From Bufo bufo (taxonomy: Eukaryota > Chordata > Amphibia > Anura > Bufonidae): a DNA stretch of 64,000 nucleotides. The first letter of the stretch is position 1. Every line of letters starts with the position of its first letter. The notes below the pieces were generated by a model. The model saw only the letters and a list, made by a program, of their open reading frames with translations, did not search any database and was not told the origin of the DNA. The DNA lies in the NCBI RefSeq assembly GCF_905171765.1, contig NC_053390.1, positions 515,368,852 through 515,432,851 on the forward strand. Direction: 5' to 3'. Of the stretch, positions 34,183 through 44,479 are shown one piece after another. Both the position numbers and the translations under genes were made by a program.

Positions 34183-34912
34183 ATACTTAAGAGTCCATAT
34201 ACTACAAAATGTCCTTTGTTTTACTTTAAATACCTGAACACGAAAATGTCTCTTTATGCCAAAACCTATGTGCGATGATAAGTAATGAAAGGAAAGCTCT
34301 GACCTTATTCTGAAGAGCAGGAACAAATGTCAGTCTTAAAGGAGACGTGTCCTTTCTTGCTGTGTTGCGATGCTTGCGCTGACTTGCTTGGATACGCTGC
34401 TTGTGATGTTCTGTGCTGACTTGTGATTCTTTGTGCTGACTTGCGATGCGCTGGCTTGGATATGCTGCTGCAGGCTTTGGGCCTAGTGGCGGGAAACTAG
34501 CTGGCTGGAGTACGTGGACTCTCCGTGGACAGCGGTGCGGGCACTCTAGCTCTAGACTTTGGCCTCCCACCATGCATCTCTTTCTATCTCTAGGGATCGC
34601 AGGAGGATTGGCACTCTTTCTCTGACTATTTTGCCTTTGCCGTTCTGCCACTTTAAGAGTCCGTAGCAGTTTGACTAATGCACACGTTCTATGGCCTCTA
34701 TGGTAGCTGTTGCTGCGCGGCGGTATATGCTGGCGCTCCGCTGCTCTAATGCGCTCTTTACTGTGCAAGTTGAGGAGCGCTATCACTTCGCCCTCTGAAG
34801 GTAATAGTTCCACTGTGGCAGGTGCAGCACTATGAAGTGCCTTTTGTGCTGTGGCATTAGAAGAATTTTGATATCTCTGACTTTTAGTCCAACCAGACTG
34901 TCTATTACTCTG
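34183..34912 (-). other. Leader-like region with a 195-codon open frame
   Basis: The minus strand is open from 34813 to 34226. The predicted peptide is rich in Arg, Gln and Pro with no domain I recognise. TGTGCTGACTTG-type short repeats occur at 34370-34460. Its position between the putative LTR and gag suggests a retroelement leader. I do not call it a gene. Confidence 0.35.
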
Positions 34913-35924
34913 TAATTCCTCTAGCGCCGTTCTTTGGAAACAGTAGGTTTAAAGAGCACACCAAATGCTTGAAATAACTTCTTTATTAATTTCAACTTTT
35001 CATGATATAACACTGCCGCCTCCGTAGCAGATAGACCATGTACATAACACGTGTTAAAAAGGTATCACAAAATGGCGGTATGCATAAGATGGTGGTTCAA
35101 CTGTTCAATCTTGTCATTCAACATATAAAATGGTAGATATATTTCTCTCTTGAGTATCTGTACTCTCACTTTAAGTTATTTAAGCACTTTATGATCTCTC
35201 TGAGAGGTATATCTGAGGTCTAACTAATAATTCACTTGCTGAATTTGGTCTCAATTTGCAGTATGCAGTATGCAGTAACTATTTGCAGATTGGTTGTGTT
35301 TGATCTGGTATGGTTGTATGCAATTTGGATTGCAATATGGAATTTGGATTGTGAACTTTGTATTTTGTAATTGGTGGAACTGTAAAGTAAACACACACAT
35401 ATAACTGGCTCAGTATATAGTTCTAATCACTATATTAACAGTAGGAACATTATATAACTGTTTTAAATACCTATTTTGGCCTCTCTGCTTCCATACAACA
35501 CAGTGGAGTGAATGTCTGTTCAGCTTCTCTCCTCTGGTGTAATGATGCTAGCAGCTCCAGCTCCTGCTAGGGGAATTCCCCACACAGGCTGTGTGTGAGG
35601 CTGGCTGTGATTGGTCAAAACTCTTGCTGTGTATGAGGCTGGCTATGATTGGTCAAGACTCCTGCCCAGCAAAAACTTTTTAGTTTAACTCTATGCTTTC
35701 TGTTGTTTCTGCTGAGTCATTGAGCTTACCTTACATTATATGATGAATCTTAAAGGCATATTATCTTTTCTGCTTCTGTGAACACAATATATAAAAGTTT
35801 TATGACATCCAAACATTAAGTCACTGTAAATACCTCTGCTTTTAAGGTTATTGGCAGGTCTAGCTGTATAAACATATAAGCTATGTTAGCAACCTAGGAC
35901 AGGTCTTAGCTGGCCAGCTACATT
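34913..35924 (-). repeat. Putative 5' LTR of the BEL/Pao element
   Basis: On the minus strand it starts TGTAGCTGGCC and ends GGAATTACA. A TATA-like ACTATATACTG (near 35425) and a polyadenylation signal AATAAA (near 34985) are in a sensible order. No second LTR is available for comparison, so the limits are uncertain. Confidence 0.35.
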
Positions 35925-38024
35925 ATGTATATTTAGCATTATACTTATCTAAACAGAGAGAATTTCCGTGAATTGAAATGCTGTGCCAGGGAAGGTTCTT
36001 TGGAAGTCCAAAGCATATCAAGAATTTGTTATCTTTTTCTAGGAATCTGTAACTGTAAAAAAGCGTAACATACTCTTGGAAAGGTCAAATATTTAGTTCC
36101 TGGCAATATAGAGTTTTCAGTATTAGTTATAAGTATTTCAGCCTTTGAATATTTTTTTACCTCCCCATGTAAGGGTTCTGTAAGGGATGCGTGGGGGGGA
36201 TGGGGGGATCTTGACTAGCCATAGAAGTGTGGGGGTTGCATGGGAGGAGGGGTAAGACTTTGACAGGGCCCCCACAACAGTATTATACAATGACACTACA
36301 TGACAGACAGTGTGCGTGTATATGTATATATATATATATATATATACAGTATATTATATAGGAAAAGGATGGCGTGGCACCCTGGTCTGGTCTAGATCGT
36401 GACTAGCCAAAGGAGTGGGGTTTACACAGGAGGAGGGAGTTGCGAAGCGCGGGTTGGGGTGGGCATATAAAAATTTGCTTTGGGTCCCAGTCACTTCTAG
36501 CTACGCCCCTAGTTGCAACCCACACCCAGAAACCACATAAATTATTAAGGTGCACCAGTTCATAAATTTGGTGCAGGCAGAAAAAACTGACACAGAATTA
36601 AAACTGACATAAAAACAACCTTAACAGATAAATGAACCCCTAAGACCCTTACAAATATCTTGAACAAAGGGGGAGAGTGTTCTGTCCTGTTAAAGCTTGT
36701 AGCTATGATGCTAAACTCTTCATTGACATATCAGAAGGTAAAATGTTGTCCAAAAGTGCACATATATCCACAGTTTTGTTAACATCACACAACCTCATCA
36801 TCTAGTGGCTGTAGAGTAAAGCGACATTGTTCATAGAGGCTCATCATTGGACCACATGATATTAAATATAGATACTGAATATTAATAGTAAATATGGATA
36901 TCATTTTTTTTTAACTTTATAACGAAAATTTCCAAAAACTCTTTGAATTGCACACATTATTTTTCACAAACCATACAAAGTTGGAAACTTAGCAACATTT
37001 TAGGCATCGGTAAATATAGTGAGCCACTACAGGCCATTCATTGCTTTTATCTCTCACATTGTGTGCTCATTGTTTTAAAGCACATAAAGGTTAGACATTT
37101 CAGCAACACTTGAGTTCCTGCCAACATCGCTGATGTCAGACAGACATTTTTCCTATATCAGTACATTCAGGATAATTGAATGTCATGTGGGGCTGTTTTT
37201 AAAATGTGCCAGAGATGTCACTGCAGTGAAAGTGAATTTGTGAGGGACATTTAAACCTTTACAATATGTCAGAATCATTTAATAGAATAAATCACAGTAT
37301 TCTAACTGATTGCATGCTAGTAACCACTTGGTAAAATGTCATCATCAATGATCTGATATCTACTGACATTCCGCTAGTTACCTTTCTTACCCAATATTGG
37401 GTAGTAGTGGTATCTCATATATTCTTATTGTATATTGCAGTCTTACCAGTCTTTATTATAACTTTATCATTGAACATACAATTATCCATGTCCTGGGCCT
37501 CTGGCGTCTTTTACGTGCTTAATAACCATTGAATTATGCTTACCCTGATTCATTAATAAATATGTTTATTATTTTGCATTCTTTTCTAAAAGAGTTTTTT
37601 TTTTTTTCATTTTTCAAATTCCTTTTCAAGGTAGGTTTATCACTTAGAGAGTTACATTTTTCAGGACCCCATTTATTTGCTATACTTTCAGTGCTCTTAG
37701 CACAGGAGTAATTTAAGATTTACAGTGAATAGTATAAGTGTCTACCCACTACAATGGACATTTGTAATTTTTTGTTTCTCAACAGCCTGTATAAGAAAAT
37801 AATTCAAGGGGTTATCCGGTGAGTGATGTAAAAAAAAATGAAAATCAGACATCATATAATATATGGCAATCTCTTTCTAACAAAGCTAGAATAAGTCCTG
37901 TACCTCACATGGATCCTGATATCTCCCTATTCCTTGCTCCTATCACTCTGCTAGATTTTCCTAAGGCTTGCAGCACAGGGGTGTGTGCCCTTTCTCAGGG
38001 GGTGTATCCTTTTTGCTACAGCTC
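35925..38024. other. Unassigned non-coding DNA
   Basis: I see no gene. A (TA)n tract lies at about 36318-36347. A partly duplicated segment (GACTAGCC...GGAGGAGGG) occurs at 36214-36250 and 36402-36440. From about 37805 a GGGGTTATCCGGTGAG sequence looks like a MITE end; the Penelope-like element entered just downstream. Confidence 0.4.
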
Positions 38025-38110
38025 TTTCCTTGTAACTGTAAAGGGATGATGAGATCTGCACACCCTGTATAAGGTTGGGTGCTCACGGAGGACGGTTCGT
38101 CATCTGGTAT

Positions 38111-38250
38111 CAAAGTAGAAAATTTGTGGCACACCAGAATCAATTAATGCTTTTTAATTAGTAGACGTATTACATAATTTCATATATATAGTATATAGTA
38201 CATCCGGATTAGATAATATAGGTTAAAGTCATATAGTTTAGTCCCAACGT
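38111..38250. repeat. Penelope pLTR, 3' copy (inverted partner 40147-40275)
   Basis: It contains AATTTGTGGCACACCAGAAT, ATATATAGTATATAGTACAT and CCGGATTAGATAATATAGG. The complement, with a few differences, lies at 40147-40275. Confidence 0.85.
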
Positions 38251-38280
38251 TTCGGTCATGTGATTGACCTTTTTCAAGGG
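38241..38280 (-). ncRNA. Degenerate hammerhead-like motif in Penelope pLTR
   Basis: On the minus strand a CCC...GGG outer pairing encloses GGTC (8-base loop) GACC followed by GAAAC, the layout of the minimal hammerheads known from Penelope-like elements. Where the conserved CTGATGA box is expected, this copy reads CTTGAAAA, so cleavage is unlikely. It is a relic at best. Confidence 0.5.
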
Positions 38281-38831
38281 ATCTATAGAAAAATACGCAA
38301 GTAAGAATCACTTATAGGTTTATATAATGATTAAGTAACAAGTGCAATTCACGTTATAACAAAAGGAAGGTCAGGTATATATGTCAAAAAGGGGGAAGAA
38401 AAAGGGGGGAAAAAAGAGATTACGCAAATATCATCAATGTTGAAGTCACAGTAGGGTAAGATTCCTCATCATACAGCATGAAAAAGTACATCCCTTTTAG
38501 TGTATATGTCACCACATAATATATTCTATATCAGTAATCACACATAATTTGGAGCAGTGGGATTCATATATGTTAATGTATTCAGGTAAGTTACACATAT
38601 AGTATTTCTTAATGTATCATAGGGCACCTGGCTAGAGTCTGTTCATTAGAGAAGGTCTGTTCATTAGAGAAGGAGATAAGGAGAAAGGGGGAGGGAGACT
38701 AGTATGAAGGAGCACATATCTGTGACTTGCAAGTAAAAGTCTCTGCCGAATGTGTACGCTAAGACTGGTGCGCTGTAATTTATAAAGAGGCTAAAGTGTA
38801 TCCCCTCCCCAGTGGTTACGTGCGTCCGGAG

Positions 38832-38859
38832 TGACGTCACGATCTTCCGCGCATGCGCA
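38832..38859. promoter_or_regulatory. CRE and NRF-1-like palindromes in the Penelope element
   Basis: TGACGTCA at 38832-38839 and CGCGCATGCGCA at 38848-38859, with an ETS-like GCGGAAG on the minus strand between them. This is a compact CpG-rich combination typical of broadly active promoters. Function is inferred from motif match only. Confidence 0.45.
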
Positions 38860-39376
38860 GAAGATATAGTGAGGTTGGAAAGGGCATGAGAGTTGCCCTT
38901 AGTGGGATAAAGATATTTATAGTGTATCAAAGCTGTGGATGCACTAATAAAGAGGAACACTGAAAGTGTGTATGTATGCAGGCTTGTGGAGGACATCTAT
39001 AGTGTTGGTATATAACTAGTGGATATATTTAAACATGTCTAAACATCTTTAGGTAATACTCCAATCCTGTGTATATAGAAAAGACCAGTATCCCATAATC
39101 ATTACTAAGAGAACTGTATCAGTACAATGGATTACTGAGCACATGGAATGAGGGGAAGGGGGTGGAAAAGGGAAAGGTGGGGAAAAAGGGTAGTAGGGAG
39201 GGGGAAAGAAGGGGGGGAAGGAGGAGGGGAAGGAGATTTGTCTCACCCATGAGTTCTGGTTCTAGTTCTAAAATCCATATTAGCGAATGTCTGAGGAAAA
39301 ATGTACAATAATAGTCATTTATAAGGTTATTGAAGAAATAGATACATATAGTCCAACAATTATTACATTTAGTCCT

Positions 39377-40140
39377 TTAAATGTTACAAAAGAAATCGCA
39401 TTCCCGGTTAAGTCCTCTGGGGGTTAGTGTATCCAAACGGTGTATCCAATATGATTCACGCTGTTTTAATAATAATGTCCGATTACCACCCCTCCGTGGG
39501 GTTTTCACTTGTTCTAATACCTGGGATCTCAGGGAGGAGATTTGGTGATTTTGTTCCTTGAAATGGGCAGGGATGGGTAAGAGTAGTTGATCTGTTCTAA
39601 TGGTAGACTTGTGTTTTGAGATCCTGTCTCTGATATGTTGGGTAGTTTCACCCACATAGCACAGTCCGTATGGGCATTTAATCAAATAAACCACATCTGT
39701 GGAGTCACTAGTAAAAAAAACATTGATCGTGTAACGTTTTCCTGAGTGTGGGTGAGTGACAATGTTCCCTTTGATCACACTGGAGCACTGCGCACAATGG
39801 AGGCAGAGAAAAGTACCTGATTTTGGGGTGCCCAAAAGTCTCTGTCGAGGAAACTTCGTTAGGGGTCCGATATCGGCTCGGACCAGCCCATCCCTAATGT
39901 TCTTTGAGCGTTTATAGCAAGTTAGTGGTGGGGTTTGGAATTCCGATATCCCTGGGTAAGCTCGTGTTAATATATGCCAATGTTGTCTGAGTATGTATTG
40001 TATTTTTGGTGTCAAAGGATGGTATGTGAGTATACTCGGTATACGCTTTGAGGTTGTGTCTGAGAGTTGTTTGTACGTGGGAGTTTTGGTTTCCGTGTAA
40101 CTGAATGATCGGGGTATCCTCTCTCTATGAACTTTTTAGT
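39377..40140 (-). pseudogene. Penelope-like protein, GIY-YIG endonuclease part
   Basis: The open frame 40015-39377 (212 codons) holds a CxHCxxC-type motif (FLCLHCAQC) and then the GIY-YIG core DVVYLIKCPYGLCYVGETTQ with RDRISKHK and a later ESYWIHRLDTL. These are signatures of the C-terminal endonuclease of Penelope-like retroelements, which nicks target DNA. Sequence up to 40140 continues the protein in another frame (frameshift near 40025). The reverse transcriptase is absent because the copy is 5'-truncated. Confidence 0.85.
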
Positions 40141-40146
40141 CATCTC

Positions 40147-40275
40147 TCCTAAACTATACGACTTTAACCTATATTATCTAATCCGGATGTACTATATACT
40201 ATATATATGAAATGATGTAATATGTCTACTAATTAAAAAGCATTAACTGATTCTGGTGTGCCACAAATTTTCTAC
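40147..40275. repeat. Penelope pLTR, inverted 5' copy
   Basis: Inverse complement of 38111-38250, directly adjoining the truncated coding region near 40140 and ending at the target duplication. Confidence 0.85.
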
Positions 40276-40505
40276 TTTCCCTGTAACTGTCACAGTTTCT
40301 AACAGAAGACATGGCTGGCGGTAGTTGAAGGATGGAACTGAGCACATGTGACCATGCTCATCCAGCCCAGTAGGTGGAAGTGCACATTACTATACAGGTT
40401 AAACACCAGGGGGGGCCATTATAATAAAGAGAATATCTCACCAATAGAATATTTTTATAACAGAGTTTATACAAAAAGTAACAAGTTTTTAATGCTGAAT
40501 AATAT

Positions 40506-40686
40506 TAAAGGGGTTGTCTCACTTCAACAAATAGCATTTATCAGATAGACAAAGTTAATACAAGGCACTTACTAATGTATTGTGATTGTCCATATTGCCA
40601 ATATTGTTGTTGTTGTCAATACTAGTCAACACACTTGGAATATTTTTGTGAAAAATTTATTTTATTTTGCAAACTTACCTATTGTA
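40506..40686. mobile_element. MITE fragment (TTAAAGGGGTTGTCTCAC end)
   Basis: A TTAAAGGGG start with AAGTTAATACAAGGCACTTA and GTGATTGTCCATATTGCC. I recognise this as the end of a common anuran non-autonomous element. No matching second end is seen; Tc1 copy 2 follows directly. Confidence 0.5.
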
Positions 40687-41673
40687 CACTGCGTGCAGAA
40701 TTATTAGGCAAATGAGTATTTTGACCACATCATCCTCTTTATGCATGTTGTCTTACTCCAAGCTGTATAGGCCCGAAAGCCTACTACCAATTAAGCATAT
40801 TAGGTGATGTGCATCTCTGTAATGAGAAGGGGTGTGGTCTAATGACATCAACACCCTATATTAGTTGTGCATAATTATTAGGCAACTTCCTTTCCTTTGG
40901 CAAAATGGGTCAAAAGAAGGACTTGACAGGCTCAGAAAAGTCAAAAATAGTGAGATATCTTGCAGAGGGATGCAGCACTCTTAAAATTGCAAAGCTTCTG
41001 AAGCGTGATCATCGAACAATCAAGCGTTTCATTCAAAATAGTCAACAGGGTCGCAAGAAGCGTCTGGAAAAACCAAGGCGCAAAATAACTGCCCATGAAC
41101 TGAGAAAAGTCAAGCGTGCAGCTGCCAAGATGCCACTTGCCACCAGTTTGGCCATATTTCAGAGCTGCAACATCACTGGAGTGCCCAAAAGCACAAGGTG
41201 TGCAATACTCAGAGACATGGCCAAGGTAAGAAAGGCTGAAAGACGACCACCACTGAACAAGACACACAAGCTGAAACGTCAAGACTGATTTTTCTAAGGT
41301 TTTATGGACTGATGAAATGAGAGTGAGTCTTGATGGGCCAGATGGATGGGCCCGTGGCTGAATTGGTAAAGGGCAGAGAGCTCCAGTCTGACTCAGACGC
41401 CAGCAAGGTGGAGGTGGAGTACTGGTTTGGGCTGGTATCATCAAAGATGAGCTTGTGGGGCCTTTTCGTGTTGAGGATGGAGTCAAGCTCAACTCCCAGT
41501 CCTACTGCCAGTTTCTGGAAGACACCTTCTTCAAGCAGTGGTACAGGAAGAAGTCTGCATCCTTCAAGAAAAACATGATTTTCATGCAGGACAATGCTCC
41601 ATCACATGCGTCCAAGTACTCCACAGCGTGGCTGGCAAGAAAGGGTATAAAAGAAGAAAATCTAATGACATGG

Positions 41674-41740
41674 TGTCGGGATTCGAACCCGTGACCAGCC
41701 ACATCCCAGGCGGTAGCCCTGCTTACTAGGCTACCGTCCT
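41674..41740 (-). other. tRNA-like (Pol III box A/B) sequence in LTR edge
   Basis: The minus strand has a perfect box B, GGTTCGAATCC, inside a CGGG/CCCG T-arm, and upstream a near-perfect box A, TAGCCTAGTAAG. No matching 5' acceptor strand is present, so it is not a functional tRNA gene. It could be a tRNA-derived piece of the LTR. Confidence 0.55.
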
Positions 41741-42178
41741 CTCTGGACATTACTCCCTGAAACCTATTATGTAACCTCAGTCTTGCCAAGCCTTGCTCAT
41801 CACCCTTGATTCCCCACACCTGGTACTTCCCTATATAAGTCCAGCCCCTTGCACTCTAGCTTGCTGATTATTGAGCTCCTGAGCCTTGATCAAGCTTCTC
41901 CTCATCTGCTGCTCCTGCTACTACTGAAAGTCCACTGCTGACCAGGAATTGCCTACTGACTACTCTTCTGCTTGTCCCTACCTACTGAACTGCTACCACC
42001 GTTGCCATCTGGATTGTCTGACCATGCTTACTGCTGCCTGCCCTGACCCACCGCCTGCCTACCGACTACTCTTCTGCTTGTCCCTACCTACTACCAGCCT
42101 GCGGTCCTTGCCACTGGGCTCCACTCCTACCTCCAGCCAGCGGTCCTCTGACTCAGGTGAGCCTATAGGATTGTTACA
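41674..42178 (+). mobile_element. Solo LTR in Tc1 copy 2
   Basis: 505 bp from TGTCGGG to GTTACA, flanked by CATGG (41669-41673 and 42179-42183). A TATA-type CCTATATAAGTCC lies near 41831. CTACCTACTG / TCTTCTGCTTGTCCC segments repeat in the second half. TG...CA ends and a 5-bp duplication indicate a solo LTR left by recombination of an LTR retrotransposon. Confidence 0.78.
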
Positions 42179-42738
42179 CATGGCCTCCTTGTTCACCTGA
42201 TCTGAACCCCATTGAGAACCTGTGGTCCATCATCAAATGTGAGATTTAAAAGGAGGGAAAACAGTACACCTCTCTGAACAGTGTCTGGGAGGCTGTGGTT
42301 GCTGCTGCACGCAATGTTGATGGTGAACAGATCAAAACACTGACAGAATCCATGGATGGCAGGCTTTTGAGTGTCCTTGCAAAGAAAGGTGGCTATATTG
42401 GTCACTGATTTGTTTTTGTTTTGTTTTTGAATGTCAGAAATGTATATTTGTGAATGTTGAGATGTTATATTGGTTTCACTGGTAAAAATAAATAATTGAA
42501 ATGGGTATATATTTGTTTTTTGTTAAGTTGCCTAATAATTATGCACAGTAATAGTCACCTTCACACACAGATATCCCCCTAAAATAGCTAAAACTAAAAA
42601 CAAACTAAAAACTACTTCCAAAAATATTCAGCTTTGATATTAATGAGTTTTTTGGGTTCATTGAGAACATGGTTGTTGTTCAATAATAAAATTAATCCTC
42701 AAAAATACAACTTGCCTAATAATTCTGCACTCCCTGTA

Positions 42739-44150
42739 TTAATAATAATACAATTACAACCCAACACAACAAACAGCGACCGATCCCTCCCCAACCCAGG
42801 AGGAAGAGAAAAACAAAATAAAAACTTATTAAATAAATATTTTTTTCAATTGGAATCTTACATAGAAAAGTTGCTTCAGTTCTATGACAAAACACATGAT
42901 TTGACGTTTTTTGCTTTGCTTTTTTATACAATTGGCAAATTCATTTGACTAATATTTACCTTGGAAAATCATCAGATATCAATGACTAATATTTTGATAG
43001 CAGTATTAAGTAATCACTTGATCTTCTTAGAACAATTATACAATTATCTGGTGATGTACAAATGTTACTATCCATGGTCCAGATCTTTTTACCTAGAATG
43101 GGTTAAACTGTCGTCACTGGTAGCTTCAGAACTTTTGCCAGACCACACAATAGTCAGCAGTTTTTTTTTTTTTATTAAGCAATGTGTGTCTTTGTGGGAG
43201 CGTGCTGGAATAAAGTTGATAGAATTATACCAGCAGTTGTGAAATGTCAAATCAAATATCAGATGTACCCATGCCTAGCATTTATATAAGTTATCTGAAA
43301 TAAATATAACTACCTGCCAGGCACTGAGGGTTAGCTATCTAAACAGATAAAACTAATATAACAAGTAAAAAACTAAACTTGAACAGCATCTGATGGTCTG
43401 TCATATAGTGTGACAGTGTTTACCTACTGCACCAAACAAACTTTGCCAAGCAGGGGAATAAGCTCAGAGTGGCCCACTGGGGAACAGGTGAATCCCTGGT
43501 GGAGCCCCTGAGCAAGTGTGAGCCAAGGTCATCCACTCCACTGCACAAGTGTCACACAGCATTATAGACTGACTGCATTACATACAGATAGGCAATGTAC
43601 AGTATCCTAACATGCCTACACGTCAAGATAAAAATGGGGTAAATTATTTAATAAACTACCCAGTCTATTATTACAGATGCATCAGGTGGTTTCAGGTGGC
43701 TGAGATGACTTCTAGGTTCAAATGCAGACCAGCCAGCATCCTATTTCCCCAGTTGCCCAACTCGACGATATTTTGCTATGTGAGCATGTGTTCCTGGCTC
43801 ACATAACTAAAGAGCCCTTGTCAAAGAATAGAGTTAGCCAACAGGATACTGGCAGGGATACAGGACAGAACAGTCTGTAGCACAGGCTAGGCATTGGGCT
43901 ACTACTGAAAAACATGTTTTTGGTGCAGTTTTAGGGATTTGCGAAAGGGGGTCAAATAGTATTTGCATGCAGCTGTACACTGAGTCCCTTGAATGGATTC
44001 TGCTGGTGGGCCATAGGCACCTTAGTCTCACACTGCACAAGACATAAATGCACTAAAGATTGATGTTAACCCTGTAACACCGGAGAGGTGTTGGGACTCA
44101 ATAATCAGACACATGTTAGCAATTTTACACATGACTTTATAGACTTTTAG
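42739..44150. other. Unassigned non-coding DNA
   Basis: AT-rich, with a poly-T tract near 43160-43173. Short frames (for example 42961-43242, 43612-43806 and 43834-44040) show no family resemblance or repeat structure. I see nothing to annotate. Confidence 0.4.
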
Positions 44151-44479
44151 GTCAAAATTAGAGTTGAGCGAACACCTGGATGTTCGGGTTCGAGAAGTTC
44201 GGCCGAACTTCCCGGAAATGTTCGGGTTCGGGATCCGAACCCGACCCGAACTTCGTCCCGAACCCGAACCCTATTGAAGTCAATGGGGACCCGAACTTTT
44301 GGGCACTAAAAAGGCTGTAAAACAGCCCAGGAAAGAGCTAGAGGGCTGCAAAAGGCAGCAACATGTAGGTAAATCCCCTGCAAACAAATGTGGATAGGGA
44401 AATGAATTAAAATAAAAATTAAAAAAATAAATATTTTACCAATATCAATTGGACAAAGGTCCCATAGCAGAGAATCTGG

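Larger units (their letters stand above)
18886..35924 (-). mobile_element. BEL/Pao-type LTR retrotransposon, 5' part, heavily interrupted
   Basis: Gag-like coding at 18886-19840 and a probable gag start near 30452 lie on the minus strand. They are separated by MITE F and its cargo (19956-30209). Element E (30573-34178) interrupts the leader. A putative 5' LTR lies at about 34913-35924. Pol and the 3' LTR are missing; hAT4 entered gag at 18886 and a deletion seems to have removed the rest. The assignment rests on the gag similarity; the LTR limits are a guess from TG...CA ends. Confidence 0.5.
38040..40275 (-). mobile_element. Penelope-like element, 5'-truncated
   Basis: It is flanked by TTTCCTTGTAACTGT (38025-38039) and TTTCCCTGTAACTGT (40276-40290), a 15-bp duplication with one mismatch. 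It encodes only the C-terminal GIY-YIG part on the minus strand. About 130 bp at each side are inverted copies of each other (38111-38250 and 40147-40275). Truncated coding plus inverted pLTR pieces is the usual form of Penelope insertions. The left part also has an AT-rich 3' UTR and G-rich runs near 39150-39240. Confidence 0.82.
40905..42408 (+). pseudogene. Tc1 (DD37E) transposase, disrupted
   Basis: The first 127 codons are nearly identical to the intact copy. At 41287 one of two CAAGACTG repeats and the DNA between them (23 bp) are gone, which shifts the frame and removes residues before the first catalytic Asp. The D237 region is read at 41455-41670, then the solo LTR interrupts, and the DLNPIENLW part follows at about 42184-42408 with a further stop in place of a Tyr codon (GAGATTTAAAAGG at 42241-42253). 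Confidence 0.9.
40687..42736 (+). mobile_element. Second Tc1 (DD37E) copy, broken
   Basis: It is flanked by TA (40685-40686 and 42737-42738) with the same ends as the copy at 21059-22621. It differs by a 23-bp deletion near 41287 and by a 505-bp solo LTR inserted at 41674. Confidence 0.93.

Noticed and set aside
34226..34813. 195-codon minus-strand ORF as a gene
   Set aside because: No recognisable domain; low-complexity Arg/Gln/Pro composition; position fits a retroelement leader.
35925..38024. Possible host exons in the unassigned interval
   Set aside because: Only short frames with no family resemblance and no convincing splice-flanked coding stretch.
39049..39246. Pro/Phe-rich ORF at 39049-39246
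   Set aside because: It is the antisense reading of a G/A-rich tract in the Penelope 3' UTR.
41674..41740. Functional tRNA gene
   Set aside because: No matching acceptor 5' strand and no complete cloverleaf; only box A, box B and the T-arm are present.
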